Below are positions 1-10,055 of a DNA stretch of 38,996 nt, piece after piece. A program made the position numbers and the translations under genes. Origin of the DNA: an archaeon (GTDB lineage: Archaea; EX4484-52; GLR71); contig WTCA01000084.1 in NCBI GenBank assembly GCA_013138805.1, forward strand, positions 1-38,996. Direction: 5' to 3'. How positions within the stretch are numbered: the first letter of the stretch is position 1; each line of letters opens with the position of its first letter. The notes under the pieces were generated by a model, which made no database searches, was not told the DNA's origin, and worked only from the letters and a program-made list of their open reading frames with translations.

Positions 1-5
1 AAAAA

Positions 6-1862
6 TCATTCCCATTCTGTCGTCGCCGGAGGCTTTGATGTCAAATCATAGACAACCCTTGATATACCGTCAATTTCAAGAATCTTAGACACCATCTTAT
101 CTAAAGCATCTTCAGGTATATCTTTTCCAGGTACAGCAGGAACACCGGTCATGAAATCATTTGTGATTATAGTCCTTATCCCTATCGATCTTTTCCCGTC
201 ATCGCCAAAGCTCACAGGAAACAGTATCACAGGCACCTGACTTATGCTCTTCACAAGATTATATTCATCTTGCAAAACATCATTGACTATCTTATCTGCA
301 TTTCGCAGCTGTTCTATAGCATCTTCTGTCAGGTGTGTCGTAGTTACCTGCTCAACCGGTTCATCAACATCATCACCAAAGACATACACGACCCTGTTGA
401 CAGAATGTATCTGTTTAGGTATATCCTTTGCAATCCTGAAAAGCTCAGGCCAGTCTTTTTTCCCGCTAAGGCCGCAAAGATATCCATAGCTCCTCCCGTC
501 ACCCTGGACACCGACTGTCCTTACAGGCAACAACATAGGATTAACAGCCGAAGTGCCAAACCTTTTCAAAGAGTCATTAACTGAAAAATAATCATCAGGC
601 ATATACGGCTTTTCAGCACATATTATCCTCACCGCAAGACCGGGACCTGGGAACGGCTGACGATATACAAGATCATCAGGCAGGCCAAGACTTTTGCCAA
701 GTTCCCGGACCTCATCTTTATGATAGTCTTTCAAAGGCTCAATCACTCTGCCTTTCTCTCTCAGTTCCCTTACAAGGCTTGTGTCATTATGATGCGTCTT
801 TATAATATCAGCCTTTCCGCTTGCAACCTCAGAAGCGCTCTCTATAAGATCCGGCCTCAATGTTCCCTGAACAAGATAGACATCTTCAGGATCCAGGCCT
901 AATTCTCTTATAGCATCTTCTGCAACAGTCATGAAAGTGTTCCCTATTATCTTTCTTTTCTCCTCAGGATCTGTCATCTCATTGAGAGGTCCGATGACCG
1001 ACCCGTCGATTGTGGTTGTAGCTTTGTAAAATGTCTCTGACGCATCTACAACCCTCAACAGGATACCGATATTATTAAGTGCTTCTTTGACCTTTTTGCT
1101 CTCATCCATTCTCATGAAACCATTGTCAATATGAAGCGCATGCACTTTCTCCAATCCTAAAGCCTTGTTCAGAAGAGCCACGCAGACAGAAGAATCCACA
1201 CCGCCGCTTACAAGTACAAGCACTTTCTTGTCTCCGACAGTATCACGTATATATTCAATCGCCTTTATCTCACGGTCTTCCATTGTATAATCACCGGAAA
1301 GCCCGGATATATTATATAAAAAATTCTTCAGCATCTGTTTCCCGTTATCTGTCAGGTCAACCTCTGGATGAAACTGAAGCCCATATAATTTCTTGCCGGG
1401 ATTCTCTATACCTGCCACAATTCCGTCTGAACTCGCAATCACCCTAAAACCGGAAGCCACAGAACTTATACTGTCACCATGAGTTAAAAGAACATCCTGA
1501 TCTCTGCCAAGACTGTCAAAAAGCGACGAATCTATCTCAACCGTAACTTCATGCTGCCCGTCTTCCCTCAATGCTTTCTTCTCAACAGTCCCGCCGAAAT
1601 CATAATTCATCTTCTGCATACCGTAGCATATACCAAGTACTGGTATGCCTAATGAAAATATACCTGAATCAATCTTCGGCGCATCTTTAGAATAGACACT
1701 CTCGGGTCCTCCAGAGATTATGATTGCATCATAGTTTCTAAGAACATCTAAAGTAGTATCACAAGGCAGTATATCAGACTCGATATTCAACTCGCGCACT
1801 CTTCTGTCTATAACTTTACCATACTGCGCACCGGCATCAACTATAGCCACTTTTTCAGCCAT
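6..1862 (-). CDS. guaA: GMP synthase (glutamine-hydrolysing), fused GATase + ATP-PPase, eukaryote-like C-terminal region
   Basis: ORF 6..1961; likely start is the internal Met of [24 protein letters not shown] (codon at 1862). GATase motif [10 protein letters not shown], His/Glu [10 protein letters not shown]-loop [12 protein letters not shown]-terminal [18 protein letters not shown]. Confidence 0.96.
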   Translation of the reverse strand: MAEKVAIVDAGAQYGKVIDRRVRELNIESDILPCDTTLDVLRNYDAIIISGGPESVYSKDAPKIDSGIFSLGIPVLGICYGMQKMNYDFGGTVEKKALREDGQHEVTVEIDSSLFDSLGRDQDVLLTHGDSISSVASGFRVIASSDGIVAGIENPGKKLYGLQFHPEVDLTDNGKQMLKNFLYNISGLSGDYTMEDREIKAIEYIRDTVGDKKVLVLVSGGVDSSVCVALLNKALGLEKVHALHIDNGFMRMDESKKVKEALNNIGILLRVVDASETFYKATTTIDGSVIGPLNEMTDPEEKRKIIGNTFMTVAEDAIRELGLDPEDVYLVQGTLRPDLIESASEVASGKADIIKTHHNDTSLVRELREKGRVIEPLKDYHKDEVRELGKSLGLPDDLVYRQPFPGPGLAVRIICAEKPYMPDDYFSVNDSLKRFGTSAVNPMLLPVRTVGVQGDGRSYGYLCGLSGKKDWPELFRIAKDIPKQIHSVNRVVYVFGDDVDEPVEQVTTTHLTEDAIEQLRNADKIVNDVLQDEYNLVKSISQVPVILFPVSFGDDGKRSIGIRTIITNDFMTGVPAVPGKDIPEDALDKMVSKILEIDGISRVVYDLTSKPPATTEWE

Positions 1863-1942
1863 ACAACAAGTAAGAATCCTGAAATTTATAATTGTTTTCT
1901 GTGTGATATACCAAAAAAATAAAATAAACATTACAAAAACAA

Positions 1943-2308
1943 TCACAAAAAGACAGAACATTCAGGTGTCCACGCCGGCGCACACACTGCAATAAATTCC
2001 AGGTCACAAGTGCCATATGCAAATATCTGATGCTTCTCCAAAGGCGATATAAATACAGTATCACCGGATTTAACAGGATAATCCTTACCGTTCACAACAA
2101 TCTTACCCTCACCCTTCAATATGCAATATGTCTCCTCAGCCTCAGGATGATAATGCAGGAGAGATGAACATCCCGAAGGAATCACAACATGGGCAACACT
2201 GTGCTTTAAAGCGTCGCCCTGATTCTTCTCACAGCCAATTAGCTCAAAAATAATCTCCCCTTCAGAAGTATCAACACGGTTTCCCTTATCTTTTGTAGTA
2301 ATATACAT
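1943..2308 (-). CDS. Small cupin-domain protein
   Basis: ORF 1943..2365; likely start [12 protein letters not shown] at 2308. Cupin motifs [23 protein letters not shown] and [13 protein letters not shown]. Confidence 0.85.
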   Translation of the reverse strand: MYITTKDKGNRVDTSEGEIIFELIGCEKNQGDALKHSVAHVVIPSGCSSLLHYHPEAEETYCILKGEGKIVVNGKDYPVKSGDTVFISPLEKHQIFAYGTCDLEFIAVCAPAWTPECSVFL

Positions 2309-2422
2309 GACAAGACACCAACATCCTATACAAAGATATGAACAACAAATAATATAAACAATCAAAAAAAATACCTTTTAATATTTATCCTAACAAAATA
2401 ATCTAAGACAGGTGAAAGAAAA

Positions 2423-3367
2423 ATGGCGATAGGAATATGGACAGAAAAATACAGGCCCGAGACTCTTGACGATGTCGTTGGCCAAAAAAACATAGTAGAC
2501 AAGCTCAAAGCATTCATCAAAGAGAAATCCTTACCGCACTGCCTTTTTACAGGCTCGGCAGGCATAGGCAAAACAACATCCGCCATCGCCCTTGCAAAAG
2601 ATCTCTACGGCGCAAACTGGAAACAGAATTTCATGGAGACAAACGCATCTGACGAAAGAGGCATTGATGTAGTAAGAAACAAGATAAAAAACTTTGCAAG
2701 AGTAAAACCGTTAGGCTCAGAATTCAAGATAATATTCCTTGACGAATGCGACGCTCTCACACCCCCGGCTCAGCAGGCATTGAGAAGAACAATGGAAAAA
2801 TATACAGCGACAACCAGATTCATCCTGAGCTGCAACTATTCAAGCAAGATAATACCTCCTATACAGTCAAGATGCGCAATATTCAGGTTCGGCCCGATAC
2901 CGGACAAAGACATAATAAAAAGGCTTGAGCACATAGCAAAAGAAGAGAGCGTAAAGATAAAAGACGACGGCATGGACGCGCTTCTGACAGTATCTTCCGG
3001 CGACATGAGACAGGCAACAAACCTTCTCCAGTCAGTCTCTATAACCTCAAAAAGCATAGGCAAAGATGAAGTATACACAGTCGCAGCATCTATGAGGCCT
3101 GAAGAAGTAAAAAAGATTCTCGCCCTCGCACTTGAAAAAAAGTTCCTTGACGCAAGAAAAATCCTTGCAGAGCTCATGCTTGAGCGCGGACTGTCAGGAA
3201 TAGACGTCATAAAAGCATTCCATAAAGAGATACTAGATGCGCCGATAGAAGAAAAACAGAAAGCAGAGCTTATAGACAAGCTGGGCGAGTACGAGTTCAG
3301 GATTGTCGAGGGCGGCTCGGAAGACCTTCAAATAGAAGCATTTTTGGCGCAGATATCTGCTTTATAA
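2423..3367 (+). CDS. rfcS: Replication factor C small subunit (clamp loader)
   Basis: WTEKYRPETLDDVVGQ, Walker A GSAGIGKTTSA, Walker B IIFLDECDALTPPAQQALRRTME, SRC motif IQSRCAIFRF. Confidence 0.96.
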   Translation: MAIGIWTEKYRPETLDDVVGQKNIVDKLKAFIKEKSLPHCLFTGSAGIGKTTSAIALAKDLYGANWKQNFMETNASDERGIDVVRNKIKNFARVKPLGSEFKIIFLDECDALTPPAQQALRRTMEKYTATTRFILSCNYSSKIIPPIQSRCAIFRFGPIPDKDIIKRLEHIAKEESVKIKDDGMDALLTVSSGDMRQATNLLQSVSITSKSIGKDEVYTVAASMRPEEVKKILALALEKKFLDARKILAELMLERGLSGIDVIKAFHKEILDAPIEEKQKAELIDKLGEYEFRIVEGGSEDLQIEAFLAQISAL

Positions 3368-3443
3368 GCGCCAAAAAGGTTCGAATGATAATGAGACTAT
3401 TTTTGGCGCAAGTATCAGCAATTGACAAGAAATAAAAAGTTTA

Positions 3444-4058
3444 ATGATTCGCATGTTTAAGAAACTTGCAGACAAGTGCATCCCTGACTATGAGATAGAA
3501 AGCTTTGATAATATCACAGATAATTTTCTCAATACTCTAAAAAACAAAGGCATTAAAGCTATATTTCTTGATGTGGACGGCACCATAACTACTCATTACG
3601 GCATTAAGATAACCGAAGAAGCAAAACAATTTCTTATACATGCAAAAAATAAAGGATTTACTTTGGCATATATCACAAACTGCGACTCTAACAGATCAGA
3701 GATTGTCTCTCAAAAATTTGGAGAATATGTTGACGATAACATATTCTGGCCAGGTAAATACAGCAACAGTATATGGACTGACTGGCTATTAAATATACAG
3801 AACAGAAAACCGTTCAGGCAGGCATACCTCAATGCTGCAGAAAAATTAGGTATAAATATAAAACACTGCGCAATAATCGGCGATCAGTATTCTACAGACA
3901 TCTTAGGAGCTAAAAGAGCAGGCATAAGATACACAATCAAAATAAACAACAACCTTTCATCAAACGAGCCGAAAAAGAAAAGATTTCAGAGAAAGTTTGA
4001 GAACGAAGTCTACAAAAATCTTTTAAAATATACAGACAAACGCCCGGAAAATATATGA
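3444..4058 (+). CDS. HAD superfamily hydrolase (IIIA-like phosphatase)
   Basis: HAD motif I IFLDVDGTIT; motif IV IIGDQYSTDILGAKRAG. Confidence 0.82.
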   Translation: MIRMFKKLADKCIPDYEIESFDNITDNFLNTLKNKGIKAIFLDVDGTITTHYGIKITEEAKQFLIHAKNKGFTLAYITNCDSNRSEIVSQKFGEYVDDNIFWPGKYSNSIWTDWLLNIQNRKPFRQAYLNAAEKLGINIKHCAIIGDQYSTDILGAKRAGIRYTIKINNNLSSNEPKKKRFQRKFENEVYKNLLKYTDKRPENI

Positions 4059-4187
4059 ATTTCTCCTGAAACATACTATACTCTTATAAAATATAACTAA
4101 AAACTGAACCTATAAACAACACATAAAAAAACACAACCTTTATAAAGAAACAAAGAAACCTATGTGTTGAAAAAGGATTGAACAAAC

Positions 4188-5603
4188 ATGAAATTTGAAG
4201 ATTTAGGACTTAATCCTCTCATTCTAAAACAAGTTAGGACGGAAGGATTCGAAGAAGCGACCGAGATACAGGCAAAAAGTATACCTGAAATCCAGAAAGG
4301 AAAGGATATTGTAGGCCAGTCAGTCACGGGATCCGGAAAGACAGTAGCATTCAGCATACCGATAATAGACAAGATCAGACAAGGAAAAGGTATTCAGACA
4401 CTGATACTTACACCGACAAGAGAACTTTGCATGCAGGTGAAAGATACTTTTGAGACTTTCGGAAAGCCTATGAAGCTGAAAGCAACAGCAATATACGGCG
4501 GAGCAGGGATGGAAGAACAGATAAGAGACCTGAGAAGAACAGAAATTGTTGTCGCAACACCTGGAAGACTTCTTGACCACATCGGAAGAAGGACAATAGA
4601 CCTGAGGAACATAAGATTTCTTATCCTTGATGAGGTTGACAAGATGTTTGAGATGGGATTCGTAGAGGATGTTGACAAGATAATCAATAATATCCCTAAA
4701 GAAAGGCAGACACTGTTATTCAGCGCTACCATGCCAAAAAAAGTGCACACAGTAATAAACAGATACCTGAAAAACCCGGTAATAATCAAAGGGCAGGTAA
4801 CTGTTGACAGAAGCAAGCTCAATCAGACATATTATGATATAGAACAGAACAGCAAGTTTTCCCTTCTTACTTCATTGATAAAGAAAAGAACAAGCGGCCT
4901 GTCACTGATATTCTGCGGAACAAGGCATCAGGTAGATTCCCTGACCAGCAACCTGAAAAAGAACGGCATAAAAGTTATGGCAATCCACGGCGGTCTCACA
5001 CAGAACAAGAGAATCCACGCGCTGGAATCCCTAAAAAACGAGAAGATAGATGTCCTTGTAGCAACAGATGTTGCGGCAAGAGGTCTTGACATAAAGAATG
5101 TCACCCATGTATACAACTATGATGTCCCAAAGACCTCAGAAGAATATATCCATAGGATAGGAAGAACAGCAAGGGCGGGAAAGAACGGCGATGCTGTAAC
5201 GCTCCTATGCGACAGAGACTACGACAATTTCAGGAGAGTGCTGTCTGACAAAAGCCTCAAGGTCGAAAAGCTGGATTTACCGCAATTTGAAAAAATCAGG
5301 TTTGACAGAGGTCTTGGAAAGCCAAGGACTTCAGGATTCGGTGGCGGCGGATACAGAGGCGGTAACGGACCGAAGAGAAACGGCAGCGGATCAAGAGGCA
5401 GCAGCTACGGACAGAGAAGCAGTAATGGACCAAGAAAAAGCAACGACGGACCTAGAAGTGGCGGCTACGGACAGAGAAGCAGTAACGGACCAAGAAAAAG
5501 CAACGATGAACCTAGAAGCGGTGGCTACGGACAGAGAAACAACAGCGGGCCAAAAAGACAAGGCGGATTCGGCAACAGAAGCAACAGAAAAGTTTCTTCC
5601 TAA
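4188..5603 (+). CDS. DEAD-box RNA helicase with low-complexity Gly/Arg/Ser-rich C-terminal tail
   Basis: Q-motif, SVTGSGKTVAF, PTRELCMQ, LDEVDKM (DEVD variant), SATMP, HRIGRTARAG; tail GGYGQRSSNGPRKSNDGPRSGGYGQRSSNGPRKSND. Confidence 0.95.
   Translation: MKFEDLGLNPLILKQVRTEGFEEATEIQAKSIPEIQKGKDIVGQSVTGSGKTVAFSIPIIDKIRQGKGIQTLILTPTRELCMQVKDTFETFGKPMKLKATAIYGGAGMEEQIRDLRRTEIVVATPGRLLDHIGRRTIDLRNIRFLILDEVDKMFEMGFVEDVDKIINNIPKERQTLLFSATMPKKVHTVINRYLKNPVIIKGQVTVDRSKLNQTYYDIEQNSKFSLLTSLIKKRTSGLSLIFCGTRHQVDSLTSNLKKNGIKVMAIHGGLTQNKRIHALESLKNEKIDVLVATDVAARGLDIKNVTHVYNYDVPKTSEEYIHRIGRTARAGKNGDAVTLLCDRDYDNFRRVLSDKSLKVEKLDLPQFEKIRFDRGLGKPRTSGFGGGGYRGGNGPKRNGSGSRGSSYGQRSSNGPRKSNDGPRSGGYGQRSSNGPRKSNDEPRSGGYGQRNNSGPKRQGGFGNRSNRKVSS
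5401..5550 (+). repeat. In-frame 60-bp tandem repeat (about 2.5 copies) encoding YGQRSSNGPRKSNDGPRSGG
   Basis: Sequences beginning 5401, 5461 and 5521 align at an exact 60-nt period. Confidence 0.93.
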
Positions 5604-5670
5604 AATTTTTAATATAAAAAATGATTTTCAGGAATCAATATTTCCTGAAATCAACCCTATTTTCTTTTAT

Positions 5671-6789
5671 TTATTCTAAAGATTTACTTTCTTTTATCTG
5701 GTCCCACTCATTGAACATGTAAGCTAAATGTTCAGGACGGGTGCCCGACAGATTTGTCATGATACAATTCACAGCGCCTTTAAAGAGTTCAGACACATCA
5801 TCTTTTGTAAAATATAAAAGAGGATAATATTTTTTTGCACCACTGTAAGGGGAGAATTCAACTGCCCCGGATGTCCCATAATCTGTATAAAAGACAAGCC
5901 TATCCTCAGTATCAATAGCCGGCAGATAAGAGATACCACGGCTTGCATATGGTTCCATCATACCAAAAAACGTTTTTTCAACTTTCTTTATATCTGTCTT
6001 ATCAGGCAATTGTGCAAGAATCATATTTTCATAATGAAATGCAAAGTCACGAAAAGCGACACTGTTTAAATCTGGATTTACAATATTACCATCCCAACCC
6101 TGGTTTCCCATAAATTCGCGCCAATTTATCGCTTCAGGAATTTCAATACTGACAGTATCAGCATACTTGAGAACTATAGCGGCAAGGACTGACCAATAAC
6201 AATCATCTGAAAGCAAATAATTGGTTTCAAGCTCTCCGAACAGCACAGCATCATCGCCATCCAATCTTCTCTGATCAGGTTTATAGCAGCTGGAATCTAT
6301 CAGAATCTGATCAATATGCAGATAATTATTATCATCTCCATAAATTCGTGTCTTAAAACCATCTGAACGCCATATATGCTTTGAACCCTGAAGAGCTGAA
6401 GAGTCATCATATTTTTCCTGGAAATAAGCAGCCACAAGACCGTCAAGCTCTGCTATGCTGGAAAAACCAAGTTTCTCAAAACCGTTAATCTCATTTCGGG
6501 TCAGAATACAATCAGTTGCAGCTCCGGATATCATAAAAAGGTCTCTTGACCTTTTACCTGAATCCCCTGATTTTTTCATCCATCTTTCTATAGCTTTCTT
6601 TCTTTCCGGAATTATATCTTCTTCATCAAGAATCTCCTCAATATCAGAAACATCAACAGAAGAGCCGACAGGTATAATAAATTTAGAACACCAATCCTCA
6701 TTGGAACACCAAAACTTATCAATCTTGCTTTTTAGTCCTATTTTCTCAAGAAGCTTATACCCAGCATCAGTTACACCCCAGGATTCCAT
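5671..6789 (-). CDS. Hypothetical protein, 372 aa
   Basis: Long ORF with non-repetitive composition; no family recognised. Confidence 0.75.
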   Translation of the reverse strand: MESWGVTDAGYKLLEKIGLKSKIDKFWCSNEDWCSKFIIPVGSSVDVSDIEEILDEEDIIPERKKAIERWMKKSGDSGKRSRDLFMISGAATDCILTRNEINGFEKLGFSSIAELDGLVAAYFQEKYDDSSALQGSKHIWRSDGFKTRIYGDDNNYLHIDQILIDSSCYKPDQRRLDGDDAVLFGELETNYLLSDDCYWSVLAAIVLKYADTVSIEIPEAINWREFMGNQGWDGNIVNPDLNSVAFRDFAFHYENMILAQLPDKTDIKKVEKTFFGMMEPYASRGISYLPAIDTEDRLVFYTDYGTSGAVEFSPYSGAKKYYPLLYFTKDDVSELFKGAVNCIMTNLSGTRPEHLAYMFNEWDQIKESKSLE

Positions 6790-6820
6790 ATAAAAGATAT
6801 AAGCATTAAAACTTAAAAAC

Positions 6821-7759
6821 TTATGTCATTTTACGACTGAAAGAAGAGGAATAATCTCCAGCAGGCAAAGGACCGCCATTCTCTATCTTCTTTGCAGTAA
6901 GATATGCTGCATAATTTCCTGCAAGCTTCACATCGTCGCCATAAATCATCATGCCGTGCAGAAAGCATGCGATATGAGTGTCACCTGCACCAGTAGTATC
7001 AACAATATCCTCAACATAAGATGGTTCTATATGATAAAATTTTCCTGCAGAATTGATAATAGAACCCCTATACCCCTGGGTGACAATCACTGTCTGAGGA
7101 CCACGCTCAGATAAAGATTCTGCCATATCGCAAATATCACCAGCATAAGCAATATTAAGATTATCTGCAATATCCGACAAATGCCTTCTGGACACCTGCA
7201 ATATATCAACATTCTCAATAATCCCGGAAAGGTCAGGATTAAGATAAGATTCTAAAGAACCGTCAACATTCTCAAAAAGAAGATGCTCCACATCAAGGCT
7301 TATCATAGAATTACTCAGATTATTTCTCAGGTACCTGACAGAGTCTAAAGGGATCTCATTGTTTTTTCCCAGAGCAAGATGTACATATTTACATTCTTTC
7401 AATTTAGCAATATGCTCTTCAAGAATATCAACAGAATACACAAAACTATCATTCACTGCCTTATACTCGCGCTCCTCAAGATCCCTGTCAAGAAAAACAT
7501 TCTCAAATTCCGGAGTCCTGTCAGATATGAAATTTACAAGCTCTATATTCTCATGTTTAAGGTTATCCAATAAATCAAAGTCATCCATACCCACCTTATT
7601 GAAGACTACTGCCTGCACTCCGAGATTAGCAAGCGCAAGACTGCAGTAATAGCTCTTGCCGCCCACCTTTTCTTCAACAGTACCGTAAAATTTCTTCTTG
7701 ATTATATCTTTAGTGATATACCCGATAACGCCAATCTTGTCTATCTCAATCACAGCCAT
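6821..7759 (-). CDS. PfkB-family sugar/nucleoside kinase
   Basis: VGGKSYYCSLALANLG near the N-terminus; anion-hole motif DTTGAGDTHIACF. Confidence 0.92.
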   Translation of the reverse strand: MAVIEIDKIGVIGYITKDIIKKKFYGTVEEKVGGKSYYCSLALANLGVQAVVFNKVGMDDFDLLDNLKHENIELVNFISDRTPEFENVFLDRDLEEREYKAVNDSFVYSVDILEEHIAKLKECKYVHLALGKNNEIPLDSVRYLRNNLSNSMISLDVEHLLFENVDGSLESYLNPDLSGIIENVDILQVSRRHLSDIADNLNIAYAGDICDMAESLSERGPQTVIVTQGYRGSIINSAGKFYHIEPSYVEDIVDTTGAGDTHIACFLHGMMIYGDDVKLAGNYAAYLTAKKIENGGPLPAGDYSSSFSRKMT

Positions 7760-7775
7760 CTATAAATTATAAATC

Positions 7776-8225
7776 TTATTCAGCCCTCGCCTCAGCCCAG
7801 GTAGTAGGAGACTCATAGACTCGCACAGTCGTATCAATCTTTGTCTTTAGCTTTACCCTTCTCGCAAATTCGGAAGCGATATTTTCAGCAGTAGGGTTTA
7901 TCTTATCAAAAGGTGCAATCTCATTCAAAAGCTTATGGTCGTAAGGAGTAAAGATTTCCTGCTCCATGATCTCTTTAAGGTCATAGAAATCCATGACAAA
8001 ACCGTCTTTCACTTCCCCGTCAAGCATGACCTCTATCTTATAGGTATGCCCATGTACATTTGCGCACTTGCCTTTATAACCTCTCAAAAAATGCGCACAA
8101 GACATCATGATGCTTTTTCCGATTCTCATATCTTCCACAGTCCTTATTTTTATCTTATGTTTTACTTTTTTCTTTAAAAAGCTTGCTGCACAGTACAAAT
8201 CAAAAGACAGATAAGTTTTCATCAA
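7776..8225 (-). CDS. 6-pyruvoyl-tetrahydropterin synthase / QueD-like protein (true start may be an internal Met)
   Basis: Zn/catalytic motif CAHFLRGYKGKCANVHGHTYKIEV, DFYDLKEIM, DHKLLNE, PTAENIA, YESPTTWAE. Confidence 0.9.
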   Translation of the reverse strand: MMKTYLSFDLYCAASFLKKKVKHKIKIRTVEDMRIGKSIMMSCAHFLRGYKGKCANVHGHTYKIEVMLDGEVKDGFVMDFYDLKEIMEQEIFTPYDHKLLNEIAPFDKINPTAENIASEFARRVKLKTKIDTTVRVYESPTTWAEARAE

Positions 8226-8234
8226 AAAACGGCC

Positions 8235-8717
8235 TTAATATACATCAGGTTCAACAGCCCGAAACAGGCACGAATTAAATATATATTTGGCAAGACCCGG
8301 CCTTTCGTTAAAGATTAACACAGCCTCATTTTCTATAAGTTCATCAGCAATCTTATCTGATTTTTCATCTAAAAAGTAGCTTGTAAATTTGTAAAATATA
8401 TGCAAAAACTCATGAACCCCTGTTATTGCATATTCATCCAGGCTACTTATTTCTTTAAAAGCAACATCATATACAAAATCATTATTTTTCAAATCATAAT
8501 ATCTACCACGTATAATTCCATCAGCGCCATTATCTTCAAATGTAACATACCTTATATTTCTCTCAAGTATCAGATCAACATCTTTTTTGCTTAAAGGCTT
8601 GGATTGCATTATCTGTTCTAATTCCTCGCGTGAATAGGCACGTTTCAGATTCAATAAAAAATCATGAAAATCTTTGGAATGCAAATTCAACTTAACATAT
8701 TGTCCCACAATAATCAC
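8235..8717 (-). CDS. Hypothetical protein with HExxH zinc-peptidase-like motif
   Basis: GVHEFLHIFYKF (HEFLH) followed by an acidic helix DELIENEAV. Confidence 0.6.
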   Translation of the reverse strand: MIIVGQYVKLNLHSKDFHDFLLNLKRAYSREELEQIMQSKPLSKKDVDLILERNIRYVTFEDNGADGIIRGRYYDLKNNDFVYDVAFKEISSLDEYAITGVHEFLHIFYKFTSYFLDEKSDKIADELIENEAVLIFNERPGLAKYIFNSCLFRAVEPDVY

Positions 8718-8825
8718 TTATTTTACCTTTTATAATTAAAAAAGCAAAGATATTAAATCAGATGAATTTTATAAATCCAATCATCACATCAAAAACTTAT
8801 AATCTTTCCCCACAAACTAATTCTC

Positions 8826-10001
8826 ATGTGGGCAATAGAACTCAAGCCAAAGACCTTCAAGGAATTCAGAGGCAACAGGAAAGCGATAGATCTGATGACA
8901 AGATGGGCGCATAATTTCAAAAACGAGAGATACAAAGCGCTAATCCTCATAGGTCCTACAGGCAGCGGTAAGACGACAGCTGCAGAAATCCTCGCAAAAG
9001 AGCTCAATTTCAACATTGTAGAGACAAACGCCTCAGACATGCGCAGCAAGAAAGAGCTGAAATCTTTCTTCGGCCATGCTCTCCAGCAGCAGTCGCTTTT
9101 CTTCAAAGGCAAGCTTGTCCTTTTAGACGAAATAGACGGCATCTCAGGACAGTATGACAGGGGAGCGCCCGGCGAGATTGCAGACATCATAAAGACATCA
9201 AAGCACCCTGTTGTGATGACGGCGACTGAGGAAAACACAAACGCAGTAAAAGCACTGAAGAAATCTGCAAAGATGATAAAGTTCGAGAAGCTCGATATTG
9301 ATGAGCTCTGTGACACACTAAAAAATGTCTGCGAAAAGAAAGGCATAAAGATAGAAGAAAAAGCGCTGAAAATAATATCAAGAAACGCAGACGGCGACCT
9401 GAGAGCTGCAATAAACGACCTGCAGTCCCTCAACAGCAAAGACAAGACAATAGGCACAGATGCTGCAAAAACTATAGGATTCCGAGATTTTGAGAGAAAG
9501 ACAAAAGATACATTGTCTATAATATTCAAGACATCAAACTGCAGGATAGCAAAAGAGTCAATTGACAATTCAGAGAAAGATCTTGACGAGATGTCAGAAT
9601 GGATAAGAGAGAACCTGCCGAGACAGTACGGAAAAAACGAAGACATCGCAGACGGATACAATATGCTTTCAAGAGCAGACATATTCAGGGGACGGATAAC
9701 AGGCCAGCAGTATTACAGATACATGGTCTATCAGTCAGCGGACATCTCATGCGGTGTGGCAACAGCCAAGACTGAAAAATACAATAAAGCACAGGATTTC
9801 CGTTTCCCCACAAAGATAGCAATACTGGGCAGGACAAAATTCACAAGAGGAAAAGAGAAAACCACTCTCAAAAACATTGGCGATGCCCTCCACTGCTCAA
9901 GAAAAGTGGCAAGGCAGTATCTTCCTATGCTCAGAATGATAAAGACAAAATCACCGGAAACCTACGCAAAGATTTCTGAAGAATTGAAGATTGATCTGTG
10001 A
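8826..10001 (+). CDS. rfcL: Replication factor C large subunit
   Basis: WAIELKPKTFKEFRGN, Walker A GPTGSGKTTAAEILA, Walker B LVLLDEIDGI, DGDLRAAINDLQ. Confidence 0.95.
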   Translation: MWAIELKPKTFKEFRGNRKAIDLMTRWAHNFKNERYKALILIGPTGSGKTTAAEILAKELNFNIVETNASDMRSKKELKSFFGHALQQQSLFFKGKLVLLDEIDGISGQYDRGAPGEIADIIKTSKHPVVMTATEENTNAVKALKKSAKMIKFEKLDIDELCDTLKNVCEKKGIKIEEKALKIISRNADGDLRAAINDLQSLNSKDKTIGTDAAKTIGFRDFERKTKDTLSIIFKTSNCRIAKESIDNSEKDLDEMSEWIRENLPRQYGKNEDIADGYNMLSRADIFRGRITGQQYYRYMVYQSADISCGVATAKTEKYNKAQDFRFPTKIAILGRTKFTRGKEKTTLKNIGDALHCSRKVARQYLPMLRMIKTKSPETYAKISEELKIDL

Positions 10002-10055
10002 TATCTGATATATATCCCAATAAAACTATATTAAAAAAACAGACCAAATACATCT

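Noticed and set aside
244-902. Plus-strand ORFs opposite guaA
   Set aside because: Antisense to a clearly coding gene; no recognisable motifs.
4083-4120. Apparent leader-like string tataaaatataactaaaaac upstream of the helicase
   Set aside because: Only the TATA/ACTAAAAAC part matches; hairpin arms are missing, so it may be generic promoter sequence.
5287-5679. 130-aa overlapping plus-strand ORF (ATDREAVTDQEKAT repeats) inside the helicase tail
   Set aside because: Alternate-frame by-product of the 60-bp repeat; no RBS and ends in intergenic AT-rich sequence.
8789-9682. 297-aa minus-strand ORF opposite rfcL
   Set aside because: Ser/Phe-rich antisense translation of rfcL; the real coding frame has full AAA+ motifs.
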